64,000 nucleotides of DNA from assembly GCF_949769225.1 (NCBI RefSeq), contig NZ_CATKPB010000001.1; one strand, 5' to 3'. The notes under the pieces were generated by a model. The model saw only the letters and a list, made by a program, of their open reading frames with translations, did no database searches and was not told the DNA's origin. Below are positions 20,001 to 25,496 of the stretch, piece after piece. The first letter of the stretch is position 1. Every line of letters starts with the position of its first letter. The stretch is from Peptoniphilus_A genitalis (GTDB lineage: Bacteria > Bacillota > Clostridia > Tissierellales > Peptoniphilaceae). Position numbers and translations under genes: made by a program.

Positions 20001-21883
20001 GGTTTATCCTGTTTTATACCGAAGGAAAGGGTTGTAAAGTCGAATCTATCTAAATCGATGGTATTGCCATCGCCCTTATCTATATGTTTAGTATAGCCAC
20101 CCCAGCTAGTATAGTTTGCCATGTCCAAAAATTCATCGGCATTAAGCCTATAAGGAGGTGTGTCTAAGTGAAGTGGCCAATTTGGCCTAGTATAGTTTGG
20201 TCCCCAACCAAAACTTTGATAACCAGGAGTAAAGCCCTTTGTTTGCTTGGCATCGTTTGGCCATTTATACATCATCTCATTGAATCTTGCCTTGTAGTGG
20301 TATGGCTTGCCTGGACCACCTACTTTAACTGCCTCACCTTTCTTTTCGTCATATTTCCAAATTTCGGGATAGATGGTGTTTTTTTCAGGTTGTGCATTAG
20401 ACTTGGTAAAGTATAGGTCGTAGACTTGTCTGTCGTAGTAGATATTGTAGACTGTCTTACCTGTGGCTGATACAGACTTTGTCATGGCCGGTTGTTTAGG
20501 GTCTGCATTTTCTTTATCTGTTAATTCTTTATTGTAAACAAAGAATTTGTTTAGATAAAGGTCATGGTCACGATTGAATTTTTCGCCATTCCAAATTTTT
20601 TTTAGACGAGTTTTATCTAGGTCTGGGAATTTTAATCCGTCTACAGGTTCTTTATCTAACTCTGGCCTTTTGCCTGTTGGTTCTTGCTTGTAAACACGAG
20701 TACTCATATACTCATACTTATCTAAAATGGATGCATTATCGGCATGGTCTGCCTTTTCTGTCCAAAATTGAACAGCGTAGTCTGCTTTTTCCTTGTCCTT
20801 CCATACGGCTGTAAAAGTCACATGATCTGCCGGCATTATAAATTTAGCGTCTAGGTTTTTTATAGGATTTCCACTACTATCTTTAATTATTTCATCTTTG
20901 GTAAATTCTTTTCCATCTTGTGTCTTTAAATCAATTGATGGCTTCCAACCTAGGAAATCACTTCCCAACTTATATGTTGGATCTGCAGTTGTCTCTGTAG
21001 TTGGTTTTCCATCTTTTCCTAGTAGAGGTATTGAAGGGACACGTTGTCCATAGTAAATTGTTCTAGTCGGTATTGGTGTACCCTCTTTAGTGTCATAGCG
21101 AACGTCAAAGTGTTTTCTATTATAGCGGTATTCTACAACATATTTTTCTGTGTTTTCTGGCATTTGTGTTTCTATAACACTAGTTTCAGGTTCGTAGCCT
21201 TTTATTTCTTCTTTTTCAAGAGGGCTGATTGTAACTATTGACCCTGTTAAGCCAGTTTCAGTAGTTTCTATTTCTTTAGTTTGACCATCCATAGGCCCAT
21301 ATTTATTTTTATCTTCTAGGCTTTGGAAAATATGTTTAACTGTTAATGTGTTTTTCTTTCCATTATAAACATATGGCAAAACACCCTTGTGCTCTGTCCA
21401 AATTTTTGAGCCTTCTTTTTTCGATATTTTTTCGCCTTCCTTTGCTTTATTCACAATGCTATCATGTGTTACATCAAAGCTTGGTGTTGGTGTTGTATAG
21501 CCATCAAAGTCAGGAAGATTTATTGTTTGTTTTATTTTTTTCTTATCTTCTTCTTTGATACCAGCTCCAACGGATGCTTCGTAGGGTTGGTAGTTATTTA
21601 TCTTACTATCCCCACGTTGGATTCTGTATTCTGATCTCATTGTATAGATGTCAGGAATGTCCGGCCCTTCTATAAATTTTTTACTTCCTTCTGTAGGTTT
21701 CGCAACCTTGACATCTATATCCTTATTGTTTATGTAGCCTTCTTTAAAGCCACTATCACTTATAGGATTTTCGTCATAATTAATCTTCTTTTCTCCTACC
21801 TCGGCAAAGGCCTGTAGGGGGACTGACACTAGCATTAGTAATGCTAAGAAAAATGTCGTTGTCCTCTTTAAGTAATTTTTCAT
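11012..21883 (-). CDS. Giant SLH-anchored repeat surface protein (3,623 residues)
   Basis: A cell-surface protein, probably an adhesin. Residues 1-27 are a signal peptide ending LQAFA. The first 1,400 or so residues include InlB B-type (Listeria-Bacteroides) repeats, seen as FDVRYDTKEGTPI...FLGWKPS and HVTFTAVWKD. A lysine/glutamate-rich coiled-coil stretch lies around plus positions 17,130-17,480. About fourteen related units of roughly 75-120 residues then run from about 17,110 down to 12,100; the consensus is GYVTVTF..G..G.LTG..VYYVNP..V, then GY.F..WD, then ITA.YKELDDIIP. Rib-like domains (KVEVKYPNGKTVVVEVP, TIKITYPNGEVKEVP) are mixed among the last units. A Pro/Tyr/Gly linker (PGYPNEPGYPSYPG) leads to three SLH domains in the last 235 residues, which bind secondary wall polymer. 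No LPXTG signal is present. The ATG at 21883 has a GGAG site; an upstream in-frame ATG would add 19 residues before the signal peptide. Confidence 0.9.
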   Translation of the reverse strand: MKNYLKRTTTFFLALLMLVSVPLQAFAEVGEKKINYDENPISDSGFKEGYINNKDIDVKVAKPTEGSKKFIEGPDIPDIYTMRSEYRIQRGDSKINNYQPYEASVGAGIKEEDKKKIKQTINLPDFDGYTTPTPSFDVTHDSIVNKAKEGEKISKKEGSKIWTEHKGVLPYVYNGKKNTLTVKHIFQSLEDKNKYGPMDGQTKEIETTETGLTGSIVTISPLEKEEIKGYEPETSVIETQMPENTEKYVVEYRYNRKHFDVRYDTKEGTPIPTRTIYYGQRVPSIPLLGKDGKPTTETTADPTYKLGSDFLGWKPSIDLKTQDGKEFTKDEIIKDSSGNPIKNLDAKFIMPADHVTFTAVWKDKEKADYAVQFWTEKADHADNASILDKYEYMSTRVYKQEPTGKRPELDKEPVDGLKFPDLDKTRLKKIWNGEKFNRDHDLYLNKFFVYNKELTDKENADPKQPAMTKSVSATGKTVYNIYYDRQVYDLYFTKSNAQPEKNTIYPEIWKYDEKKGEAVKVGGPGKPYHYKARFNEMMYKWPNDAKQTKGFTPGYQSFGWGPNYTRPNWPLHLDTPPYRLNADEFLDMANYTSWGGYTKHIDKGDGNTIDLDRFDFTTLSFGIKQDKPSIPHHMDFWMDGFKKDETIIRYDLVRTKADTAGLDYGHRYPIVTGFTPYGHNPRSAWPTISEGSEENGRVNEDGIGELNDERYEITPNNSGSYYNNNGIKLTIGQLDFIPVFFSDDDGYGDPIVGGQEFKENGYLQFHYKRNKYPLRFNYDPSKIKDDSEFGPTNQLDTFYEFPLKVLSPDLVDSNLDRDDKEYFKEDPKNLIDNPENLKKLGLTDLVYTDSTDNKLKVKRPDNLPEQMVFKGWALDPAGTKLVWENPKETMPFHPVNLYAKWAEPDFKWKVTLDPNGGALSPIKAEDLTKSKKTIQEGDIGQEEKKTYPEKKPNDGKKQIFTVIQRQQLNELKEPKRWGYDFLGWEWVKFNADGTEDKTYFNDYKVPELYSFGNDVVSDVYLRAIWVKNDLQTVMAYHHILDKDLKEVAGSPESQELPKRRKGHFAAALGSKQGAEYTLVPKAQWEDLKQKNETFNNYYNEETGRTNNYFQVHEIKGPVEEVQEDGTIKEVNNKENDFHFFYMPYRKREYKVNYLDERCKKDVEEFIKNAKAKYKTDYEAIKNDSTKTEDQKRDAYRALVKKNSEKFEKIVSKYSIIEAETVINGKRHYDARNYRHIPGWTLADKESPQQQLFFDVDENTNEFLGINGTGLGEIFFFYQDARVIEVKNPKDPVPDGYVRVTFKIDDKNKGGVFKDKDNNEVTELYYDVIKGLKSDSLPVPGELGTKADGSPNDKEERKYYITPDNGKNFLKWDNKPLLNKETILQTADNDYYVFTAYFDWSGLTSSGLVRTEAFKDPNGTWTNDFAPTLDDLKKQLVWKENNEKKPIPSDVTITFVDGKGNELKTDDDVFNLVKEKKIDDSKETVRIEKIDAIATFKKDQAEVTKLKGELKALAEGLKTLEAADPQDKDAIAEQEKKIEDKKKELGQVLDVSITVYKNRYEALNKEWQKPKYLSDAEQKEAKDGGLKDLLKDTEAKAYVKVTVSPTGDMKAKDNKVYYVNPKAWVEIPEVSADGSSTFINWTADQVGQNDDGKEKGKFDFAKRHKFTKDTVITPVGAGDVVEQEKGKDKPDVPKSYVKVIVKTTDKATDKTAFEKTFWVNPEKEVAITVDNPKGKENQEIELKDGNGKSLGKKKVNYNFNKWQIVKTGEDDTSLTDLQKPTDVNLDKQKYTSKVTVIEAAYKNEIQAEKSVEPLKTTKLDTPEGKEITDEILKGKITPQSGKEIESIEVISKPDGNTVGNEPAKVIVKYKDGSTQGTNDNPVVIPVEVHKNIIPETPDGKKPSDALENYVKVIFTAGEGGKLDKTLTGNFVYYVSPEVEVDLNATANDIGKIPATGYIANGGKWENKDKKELKGTFKDKETVFKYNFFKSKDIVEKTDQNPDKPEGYVTVKFIAGENGEVVGGNKTYFVNPDANIKLVDKDKATQGATNELVVPEAKASDNYGFTGWVEKIDYTNPIKGDREHVAKFTLGQVTLTYEAGEGAKGTAPTAVTVDHGTIIRLANADGLSKDNATFAGWKLDGDDTIYQPGAQIKLEKARTATAQWTNDKNIIPYNPEEPITRPEGYIRVTFAAETGLKLTEQKAYYVKKNAGIKLGNAELVKPGYEAQTGYKFDKWDKEDSLEIKAADIVVTAKATKLDNVIPEKDGEGNPNEKPKGYKVVTFVIKTEDAAKGSITGVSKFYVNPTEYVTINPPATKAETGFEFGAWDKDATIPTVYDKDTTITGSFNGLKDIIPNKNPDGTENKKPEGYKTVTFVIDPATGGKIADGEVSVYYVNPAKEVTVPQPKIAADTGYEFEKWDQDTATAKKYTADTTVKGSFKKLEDIIPSKNEEGKPNAKPDGYVTVTFEKGEHGKLSGQTVYYVNPKAGKTLADITKKPKVSPGTGYKADGWDKKDSQSITGDLTVTAKYKELDDVVPGDQAKPEGYYTVTFVKGEHGKELTGQAVYYVNPNKAVALKDKAPTAVPNTGYKFARWDVSIDQAIQYKDGAKITALYNEPGNISTTEVEGYVKVEFKPGNNGSLTGTTNYWVKPGVEVNVPAPTVKPSVGYEFSKWDKELTQTFTAENTKITAQYKELENIIPQKNTDGSDKPNGYVTVTFKPDANGTLTGTTVYYVKPNVDIDLTDTAKAITKNPNTGYTADGGTWKPAIEKKQYTADAKYEFNFKPLSDVTEKIDENTKKPQGYVTVKLIPTEKAKDTKEKVYFVNSTKEVTISNTPVGTEFTDANGITYKYTFTGWKVTSGTINSWNSGSINGKFIQDTEITARYSTKVDYGKLVPAPVAKKDVVTPKGDTPKPGDLIENKTGLPEGTTFKYTNDGTPDVTNPGKTKAKVEVKYPNGKTVVVEVPITVVDNVVPQVGNDKPPVPDSYVKVTVDTTDAATANTKFTKVFWVKPGVQVTIPNILAPQGKAETDANGVTKTNNFKKWKLVGSNPEKLYETEIKDTFTAKESTIVATYEQDKNVEPKAKDNQWIPQGSNPSAKDFINNLYNDDDSNNKDNLPPGTKLEFVPGTEPKTIEPGTNKTTTIKITYPNGEVKEVPVTYNVTGDVVEQPDPNDPTKKPAVPDNFVKVIVKTTEKATQDVTRLFWVNPEKVVTIQVLDPTGKEVTKPDGTIEYTWEFAGWNNNLTQQFKEKETIIKAKYVVKAPQVVPQPNVKYVITDVDVQPTKDKYLEKITPPAGKEIDKIEIINEPDVSKRGVSFATIKVTYKDGTSVTVRIDVIVQDKNMPPTPEPGYPNEPGYPSYPGRPIPMYPEVRYETIIQEKIVKVPVPVSDNYFKEVRYMQGFNGYFRPNDGLTRAEAAQILANALVEDGYKYNPNFKISYKDIGEAWYTRAVKIVTEANVFAGYDDGNFKPQAKITRNEWIATLKRFQELGDASGNNMNLSDNHWAKGEIQAAFNEGWLKIYTDGLATYKGDEFIPRQEVAAVSNKAFKRIVDKTYIGKNNLSLVTYKDVNTSMWAYEDILCASNTFLDRKDRYIAHWVKEDKNQFNIDTSDLKIVQKNFQRNPR

Positions 21884-21960
21884 TTTTTTCTCCTTCCTAT
21901 ATTTTCTCAATGAAAAATTTTTTGTTTCTAATTTATTCATAAAATTGCTTATATACTTGT

Positions 21961-21966
21961 ATTATA
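21961..21966 (-). promoter_or_regulatory. Possible -10 element of the giant gene
   Basis: A perfect TATAAT on the minus strand about 80 bases before the start codon. The hexamer 17 bases upstream (TATTAA) is a poor -35, so this is a candidate only. Confidence 0.35.
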
Positions 21967-22065
21967 CAACAAAACTACACTTTTTAATACATATATAAGA
22001 AATAATTAAAATAAAGCCCTTAAAAATATTATCTTTATTTTTTTAATTATAGATCTTTTTAAAAA

Positions 22066-22095
22066 TATAAAAAAAGAAGAAGCCTGTGCTTCTTC
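22066..22095 (-). terminator. Terminator of mgtE
   Basis: GAAGAAGC/GCTTCTTC eight-base-pair stem with a four-base loop (22076-22095), followed on the minus strand by a run of seven T. It separates mgtE from the giant gene. Confidence 0.85.
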
Positions 22096-22104
22096 AAAAT
22101 ATTT

Positions 22105-23427
22105 TTAAACACCTAATAAAATTGTTGCCACTTCGAAGTAGACGAATAGTACCAAGGTATCTACTATTGTTGTGATAAGTGGTCCCGCCATTATTGTTGG
22201 GTCTACGTGAGTTTTTTCTGCGATAAGAGGAAGGATTCCTCCAATAATTTTTGATAGGACTATTGTAGTAAGAAGGGTAACTGAAACTGTTAGTGTCACT
22301 CCTAGGCTAACGCTGTCCAGGATAGACATCCTAATAATATTTACAATTACAAGTATAAGACCAACTATTATTCCTATGCGGAGCTCCTTAAACATTACTT
22401 TGGCAAATTCTTTGAATTCAATTTCGCCAGTATAAATTCCACGAATAACAGTTGTTGATGACTGTGTTCCTGCGTTTCCGCCTGAGTCCATTAGCATAGG
22501 GATGTAGGCTGCAAGGGCAACTGATGATGCCAAGAGGGTCTCGTATCTTTTTATGATAAAGCTCGTGAAGGTTGCTGTCACAAGACAAATAATAAGCCAC
22601 ATTGTCCTGTCCTTTGCAAGTCTAAATACAGACTTGTCCCAGTAGTGTTCTGGTGATGACTCGCTAATACCGTGGATGTTACCCAAGTCTTCTTCGTACT
22701 CTTCGTGCATAACGTCGATTGCCCATTCTGCTGGGACAATACCCACAAGTCTGCCTTCAGAATCTGTAACAGGGATTTCTGATAAGTCGTACTTAAAGGC
22801 TAGCTTAGCAACAACTTCTTGGTCGTCTGTTGCATAAACGCTGGCGTTAATTGGGTGCATAAATTCTTCGATGTTCTTGTTTTTATTACGAAGAAGGTCG
22901 GCTAGGTTTACATAGCCTATTAGGACTAGGGATTGGTTGGTAACCCAAACTTGTTCTAGTCTATCTGCATCTAGGTCTGAGTGAATGATTTTTTCTAAGG
23001 CTTGTGTTGGTGTAGCTGTTGACTTAACAAAGATGAATCCAACGGACATGATGGAACCAACGGAATCCTTGGGGAATCCTAGTAGTTCGTTGATGATTGG
23101 TCTTCTGTCCTCTTCAATGTATTGGTTCATAAACTTTCTAACCATGTTGGCAGGAAGTTCTTGCAAGGTATCTACAACCTCGTCTTCTTCAAGCTCTTTC
23201 ATAAGACTCATGATTCTTTCTTCAGAAAGTGAGCCTATCATTTCTATTTTCTTATCCCTTGGCAAGAGTGAAAAGGCGTCTGCCAAGAGGTCTTTTTTTA
23301 GAAGTTTTATCCAAATGGCTGTGTCTTCTTTGGATAGGTCTTCTAGTCTTTCTGCAATGTCAACAGGGTCCATCCTGTTGATATTGTCTTGCAAGATTTT
23401 TAATCTTTCTCTATCTAAGTTGTTCAT
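22105..23427 (-). CDS. mgtE: MgtE magnesium transporter
   Basis: A 440-residue MgtE-type Mg2+ channel. Residues 1-125 are the helical N domain, 126-250 the two CBS domains (IMSVGFIFVKSTATP; YATDDQEVVAKLAFKYDLSEIPV), and 275-440 five membrane helices. Pore landmarks are present: YIPMLMDSGGNAGTQSSTTVIRG and the final DPTIMAGPLITTIVD with the conserved Asp. The N and CBS domains sense cytosolic Mg2+ and close the pore. The ATG at 23427 has an AGGAGG site 5 bases away; a slightly longer reading is rejected. The gene is preceded by a leader peptide and an attenuator, described separately. Confidence 0.95.
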   Translation of the reverse strand: MNNLDRERLKILQDNINRMDPVDIAERLEDLSKEDTAIWIKLLKKDLLADAFSLLPRDKKIEMIGSLSEERIMSLMKELEEDEVVDTLQELPANMVRKFMNQYIEEDRRPIINELLGFPKDSVGSIMSVGFIFVKSTATPTQALEKIIHSDLDADRLEQVWVTNQSLVLIGYVNLADLLRNKNKNIEEFMHPINASVYATDDQEVVAKLAFKYDLSEIPVTDSEGRLVGIVPAEWAIDVMHEEYEEDLGNIHGISESSPEHYWDKSVFRLAKDRTMWLIICLVTATFTSFIIKRYETLLASSVALAAYIPMLMDSGGNAGTQSSTTVIRGIYTGEIEFKEFAKVMFKELRIGIIVGLILVIVNIIRMSILDSVSLGVTLTVSVTLLTTIVLSKIIGGILPLIAEKTHVDPTIMAGPLITTIVDTLVLFVYFEVATILLGV

Positions 23428-23467
23428 GTAACCTCCTAATTTCTGCAAATATCATAAATTTTTGCAT

Positions 23468-23487
23468 AAAAATCCGCTGCCTAGCGG
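23468..23487 (-). terminator. Intrinsic terminator inside the mgtE leader (attenuator)
   Basis: On the minus strand CCGCT-AGGC-AGCGG is followed by ATTTTT. It lies between the leader ORF and mgtE and so would stop transcription before the transporter gene. Its 5' half is also part of a competing pairing with the leader ORF. Confidence 0.75.
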
Positions 23488-23550
23488 TAAAGATACATGC
23501 AATTAAGACTCTAAGTATAGATCACAAGACTTTCTTTATCGCATAGGCAC
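23479..23550 (-). promoter_or_regulatory. Antiterminator pairing in the mgtE leader
   Basis: GCCTATGCGATAAAG within the leader ORF (plus 23534-23548) can pair with CTTTACCGCTAGGC (plus 23479-23492): five pairs, one bulged U, three pairs, one mismatch, five pairs. The second strand contains the 5' arm and loop of the terminator, so the two structures exclude each other. This is the layout of a transcription attenuator. Confidence 0.65.
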
Positions 23551-23582
23551 ATACATATTTTCCAGGGTCGACTGGTATCCAT
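23511..23582 (-). CDS. mgtE leader peptide (23 residues)
   Basis: An ORF of 23 codons that begins MDTSRPW, continues with a Cys cluster CMCLC at residues 10-14 and ends LVIYT. It has a near-perfect ribosome site (GGAGGTG, 5 bases from the ATG), as strong as any in the window. The Cys codons lie exactly in the 5' arm of the antiterminator. By analogy with other Mg2+ transporter leaders, ribosome progress on this ORF probably decides whether mgtE is transcribed. The family of the peptide was not recognised. Confidence 0.65.
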   Translation of the reverse strand: MDTSRPWKICMCLCDKESLVIYT

Positions 23583-23604
23583 GTAAACACCTCCATATAA
23601 AATG

Positions 23605-23613
23605 ATTTTAACA
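23605..23613 (-). promoter_or_regulatory. Extended -10 promoter of the mgtE leader
   Basis: TGTTAAAAT on the minus strand, an extended -10 (TGn plus TAAAAT), about 23 bases before the leader ORF. No convincing -35 is visible, as is common with extended -10 promoters. Confidence 0.5.
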
Positions 23614-23651
23614 TATATTGACTTATTAAACTATTTTTTATTTTCCTAAAG

Positions 23652-23674
23652 AAAAATCCACCTCCTGTGGTGGA
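23652..23674 (-). terminator. Terminator of the XRE regulator gene
   Basis: TCCACC/GGTGGA stem with a six-base loop and a T-run on the minus strand. It begins right after the regulator stop codon. Confidence 0.75.
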
Positions 23675-23675
23675 C

Positions 23676-24248
23676 TTAGTTTTTATTTTTTATTATGTGA
23701 TAGAAGACTATTAGGGGAGAGAGAAGGTAGACTAGGGGAAGGGCTACTTTGGAAAAGAGATTGTAATCAAAGTCATCTAGTTTGTCGCCTATATCTTTGT
23801 AGGCTTGGGGGAAGGCTATTAGGGCTACAATCATGTAGATTGTAAAGACAAGATAAGGCATCTCTTTTGGGTCTTTGCCCAGATAACTTTCTACAAAGAG
23901 GAAGTAGTAGACTGAGAAAAAGAATATTCCCAGGCCACAAAGGCAGGCATAGATGAAGATGTCCCAGAGGCCCTCTCCGAGAATTTTTCCCTTGCTTTTT
24001 TTAGCGTCACTTATTTCTTCAACTTTGTCTCTTGTTACTTCTTTCTTTTCTTCCACAGCTTGACCGATAAAGTATGCCATATCAACTCCAAAGACTTCGG
24101 ATAGTTCTCTCAAGTTAGTCATTGTTGGTGTGGCCTTATCATTTTCCCATTTTGAAATTGCCTGCCTTGTTACAAAAAGTTTGTCGGCAAGGTCTTCTTG
24201 GGAGAGATTTAATTCTCGTCTCTTATTTTTTATTTTTTCTCCGTACAT
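23676..24248 (-). CDS. XRE-family regulator with membrane domain
   Basis: A 190-residue protein. Residues 1-60 are a Cro/C1-type helix-turn-helix (LSQEDLADKLFVTRQAISKWENDKATP). A charged linker follows, then three or four hydrophobic helices (IYACLCGLGIFFFSVYYFL; LVFTIYMIVALIAF; LPLVYLLSPLIVFY). A membrane-tethered DNA-binding protein of this type may respond to envelope signals; the target is unknown. GTG 9 bases upstream is in frame, but neither start has a clear ribosome site; the ATG is used. It is divergent from the hydrolase gene. Confidence 0.78.
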   Translation of the reverse strand: MYGEKIKNKRRELNLSQEDLADKLFVTRQAISKWENDKATPTMTNLRELSEVFGVDMAYFIGQAVEEKKEVTRDKVEEISDAKKSKGKILGEGLWDIFIYACLCGLGIFFFSVYYFLFVESYLGKDPKEMPYLVFTIYMIVALIAFPQAYKDIGDKLDDFDYNLFSKVALPLVYLLSPLIVFYHIIKNKN

Positions 24249-24335
24249 AATTTTCACTCGCTTTTATTCTCTTAAAATTTCATTTTATGTAAGAAATGAT
24301 AACAAAAATATACTTGTCTAACAAGCGAATGGGCA

Positions 24336-24350
24336 GCAACTTTTGGTTGC
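24336..24350. repeat. 15-bp palindrome GCAACTTTTGGTTGC, copy 1
   Basis: Five-base arms GCAAC/GTTGC around TTTTG, in the divergent region between the XRE gene and the hydrolase gene. The identical 15 bases recur at 44661-44675. It may be an operator or a small hairpin. Confidence 0.5.
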
Positions 24351-24465
24351 GGGGGATTTTTCCCTAGTTTTTATAAAAAATTTATTTTGAAGAGCCTTTT
24401 TCTTAAAATTTTTAATCTTTTTCTTGTTAAAGTGATAATATGTGATTGAAGATAGGAGGGTTGTT

Positions 24466-25362
24466 ATGAGCATTTCTTATAAAGTTATAGCAAGTCTAGT
24501 AAGGGCACTTAGAATTAAAAAAATTTTTCTCTTGCCAAAGGATAAGATTTTAAATTATGCCAGAAGGCAAAATCAAAAGCCAAGCTTCAAGCTAAAAGAT
24601 GAAGCTGATATTTATTATGAGGATAGGACTTTTTTGTCCCAAAGATTAGTTGTAATACATTCAAAAAATAAAAATCCCGGGGCAATTTTATACCTCTTTG
24701 GCGGTGGCTACATAACAAATCCCGACAAGAGGGACTTAAGTCTTGCCAAGAAAATTTGTCGCGAGACTGGAAAAGACGTCTGGTTTTATTTTTATCCCCT
24801 TTGCATCGACAAGACCATAGTGGAAACTTATGCTGCCACTGCAGGAGTCTATGAAGAAATGACAAAATCCTATGGGGAAGAGCCCCTTTCTATTTTGGGC
24901 TTTTCATCTGGAGCATCACTTGCCCTGGGTCTCGGCCTTTATATAAACGCAAATAAGTTGAGCTTGAAGATGCCAAGAGAAATCATAGCCTCCTCTGCCG
25001 GCGGCTGTCTATCTCAGGACCTCGATATGGATAGGCTCAAGGAATTAAACAAGAAGGACATAATAGTTGACTACAAGTATTTTGACACTGCGCGAGAAAT
25101 TATGACTAAGGGAGAAAGCATCCCTGACTACATGCTTTATCCCTACAGGGGAGACTTTAGTAACTTCCCTATGACCTACCTCTATTATGGATCTTACGAA
25201 GTGATCTATGCCTTTGCACCACTTTTTGAAGAAGCCCTAAAAAAATATGGGGCTCCTTACAAGATAATAGTGGGAGAAGGACTTTGCCACTGCTATCCAC
25301 TCTTGTCAATCTTCCCAGAAGGCAAGGAAGCCCAAGAGGAAATTATAAAAATTTTAAAATAA
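24466..25362 (+). CDS. Alpha/beta-hydrolase (HSL-like esterase)
   Basis: A 298-residue alpha/beta-hydrolase resembling the hormone-sensitive-lipase group. The nucleophile elbow is GFSSG (in LGFSSGASLALGLG), the catalytic His is in GLCHCYP, and the acid is expected near YGSYEVIY. The oxyanion motif, normally HGGG, reads FGGGY here. The substrate is unknown; carboxyl-ester hydrolysis is the likely activity. ATG at 24466 is 5 bases after AGGAGG; a GTG 24 bases upstream is rejected. It stands alone between divergent and convergent neighbours. Confidence 0.8.
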   Translation: MSISYKVIASLVRALRIKKIFLLPKDKILNYARRQNQKPSFKLKDEADIYYEDRTFLSQRLVVIHSKNKNPGAILYLFGGGYITNPDKRDLSLAKKICRETGKDVWFYFYPLCIDKTIVETYAATAGVYEEMTKSYGEEPLSILGFSSGASLALGLGLYINANKLSLKMPREIIASSAGGCLSQDLDMDRLKELNKKDIIVDYKYFDTAREIMTKGESIPDYMLYPYRGDFSNFPMTYLYYGSYEVIYAFAPLFEEALKKYGAPYKIIVGEGLCHCYPLLSIFPEGKEAQEEIIKILK

Positions 25363-25366
25363 AAGA

Positions 25367-25400
25367 TGCCAGAGACTTAACCCTCTCTGGCATTTTCTAT
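25367..25400 (+). terminator. Terminator of the hydrolase gene
   Basis: Perfect nine-base-pair stem TGCCAGAGA/TCTCTGGCA (25367-25375, 25384-25392), then TTTTCTATTTTC. Confidence 0.85.
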
Positions 25401-25418
25401 TTTCTTTAGCCGCAATAA

Positions 25419-25458
25419 AAAACCACAAAAAATGGACCTAAGCTTTGCTTAGATCCAT
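25419..25458 (-). terminator. Terminator of the symporter gene
   Basis: Twelve-base-pair stem ATGGATCTAAGC/GCTTAGGTCCAT with one G-U pair and a three-base loop, followed by TTTTTTGTGGTTTTTT on the minus strand. Confidence 0.88.
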
Positions 25459-25496
25459 TAATAAATTATTTTATTTTACAATTATTCTTATATTAT

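Noticed and set aside
11426..21558. Many plus-strand open frames inside the giant gene, for example 11633-12163 and 17265-17699
   Set aside because: They mirror a biased repeat-rich gene, are rich in Trp/Cys/Ser/Tyr strings with no family resemblance, and lack good ribosome sites.
23428..23613. M-box (ykoK) Mg2+ riboswitch before mgtE
   Set aside because: The conserved M-box core segments are not visible and the leader is short with a strong internal ORF; a covariance search could still overturn this.
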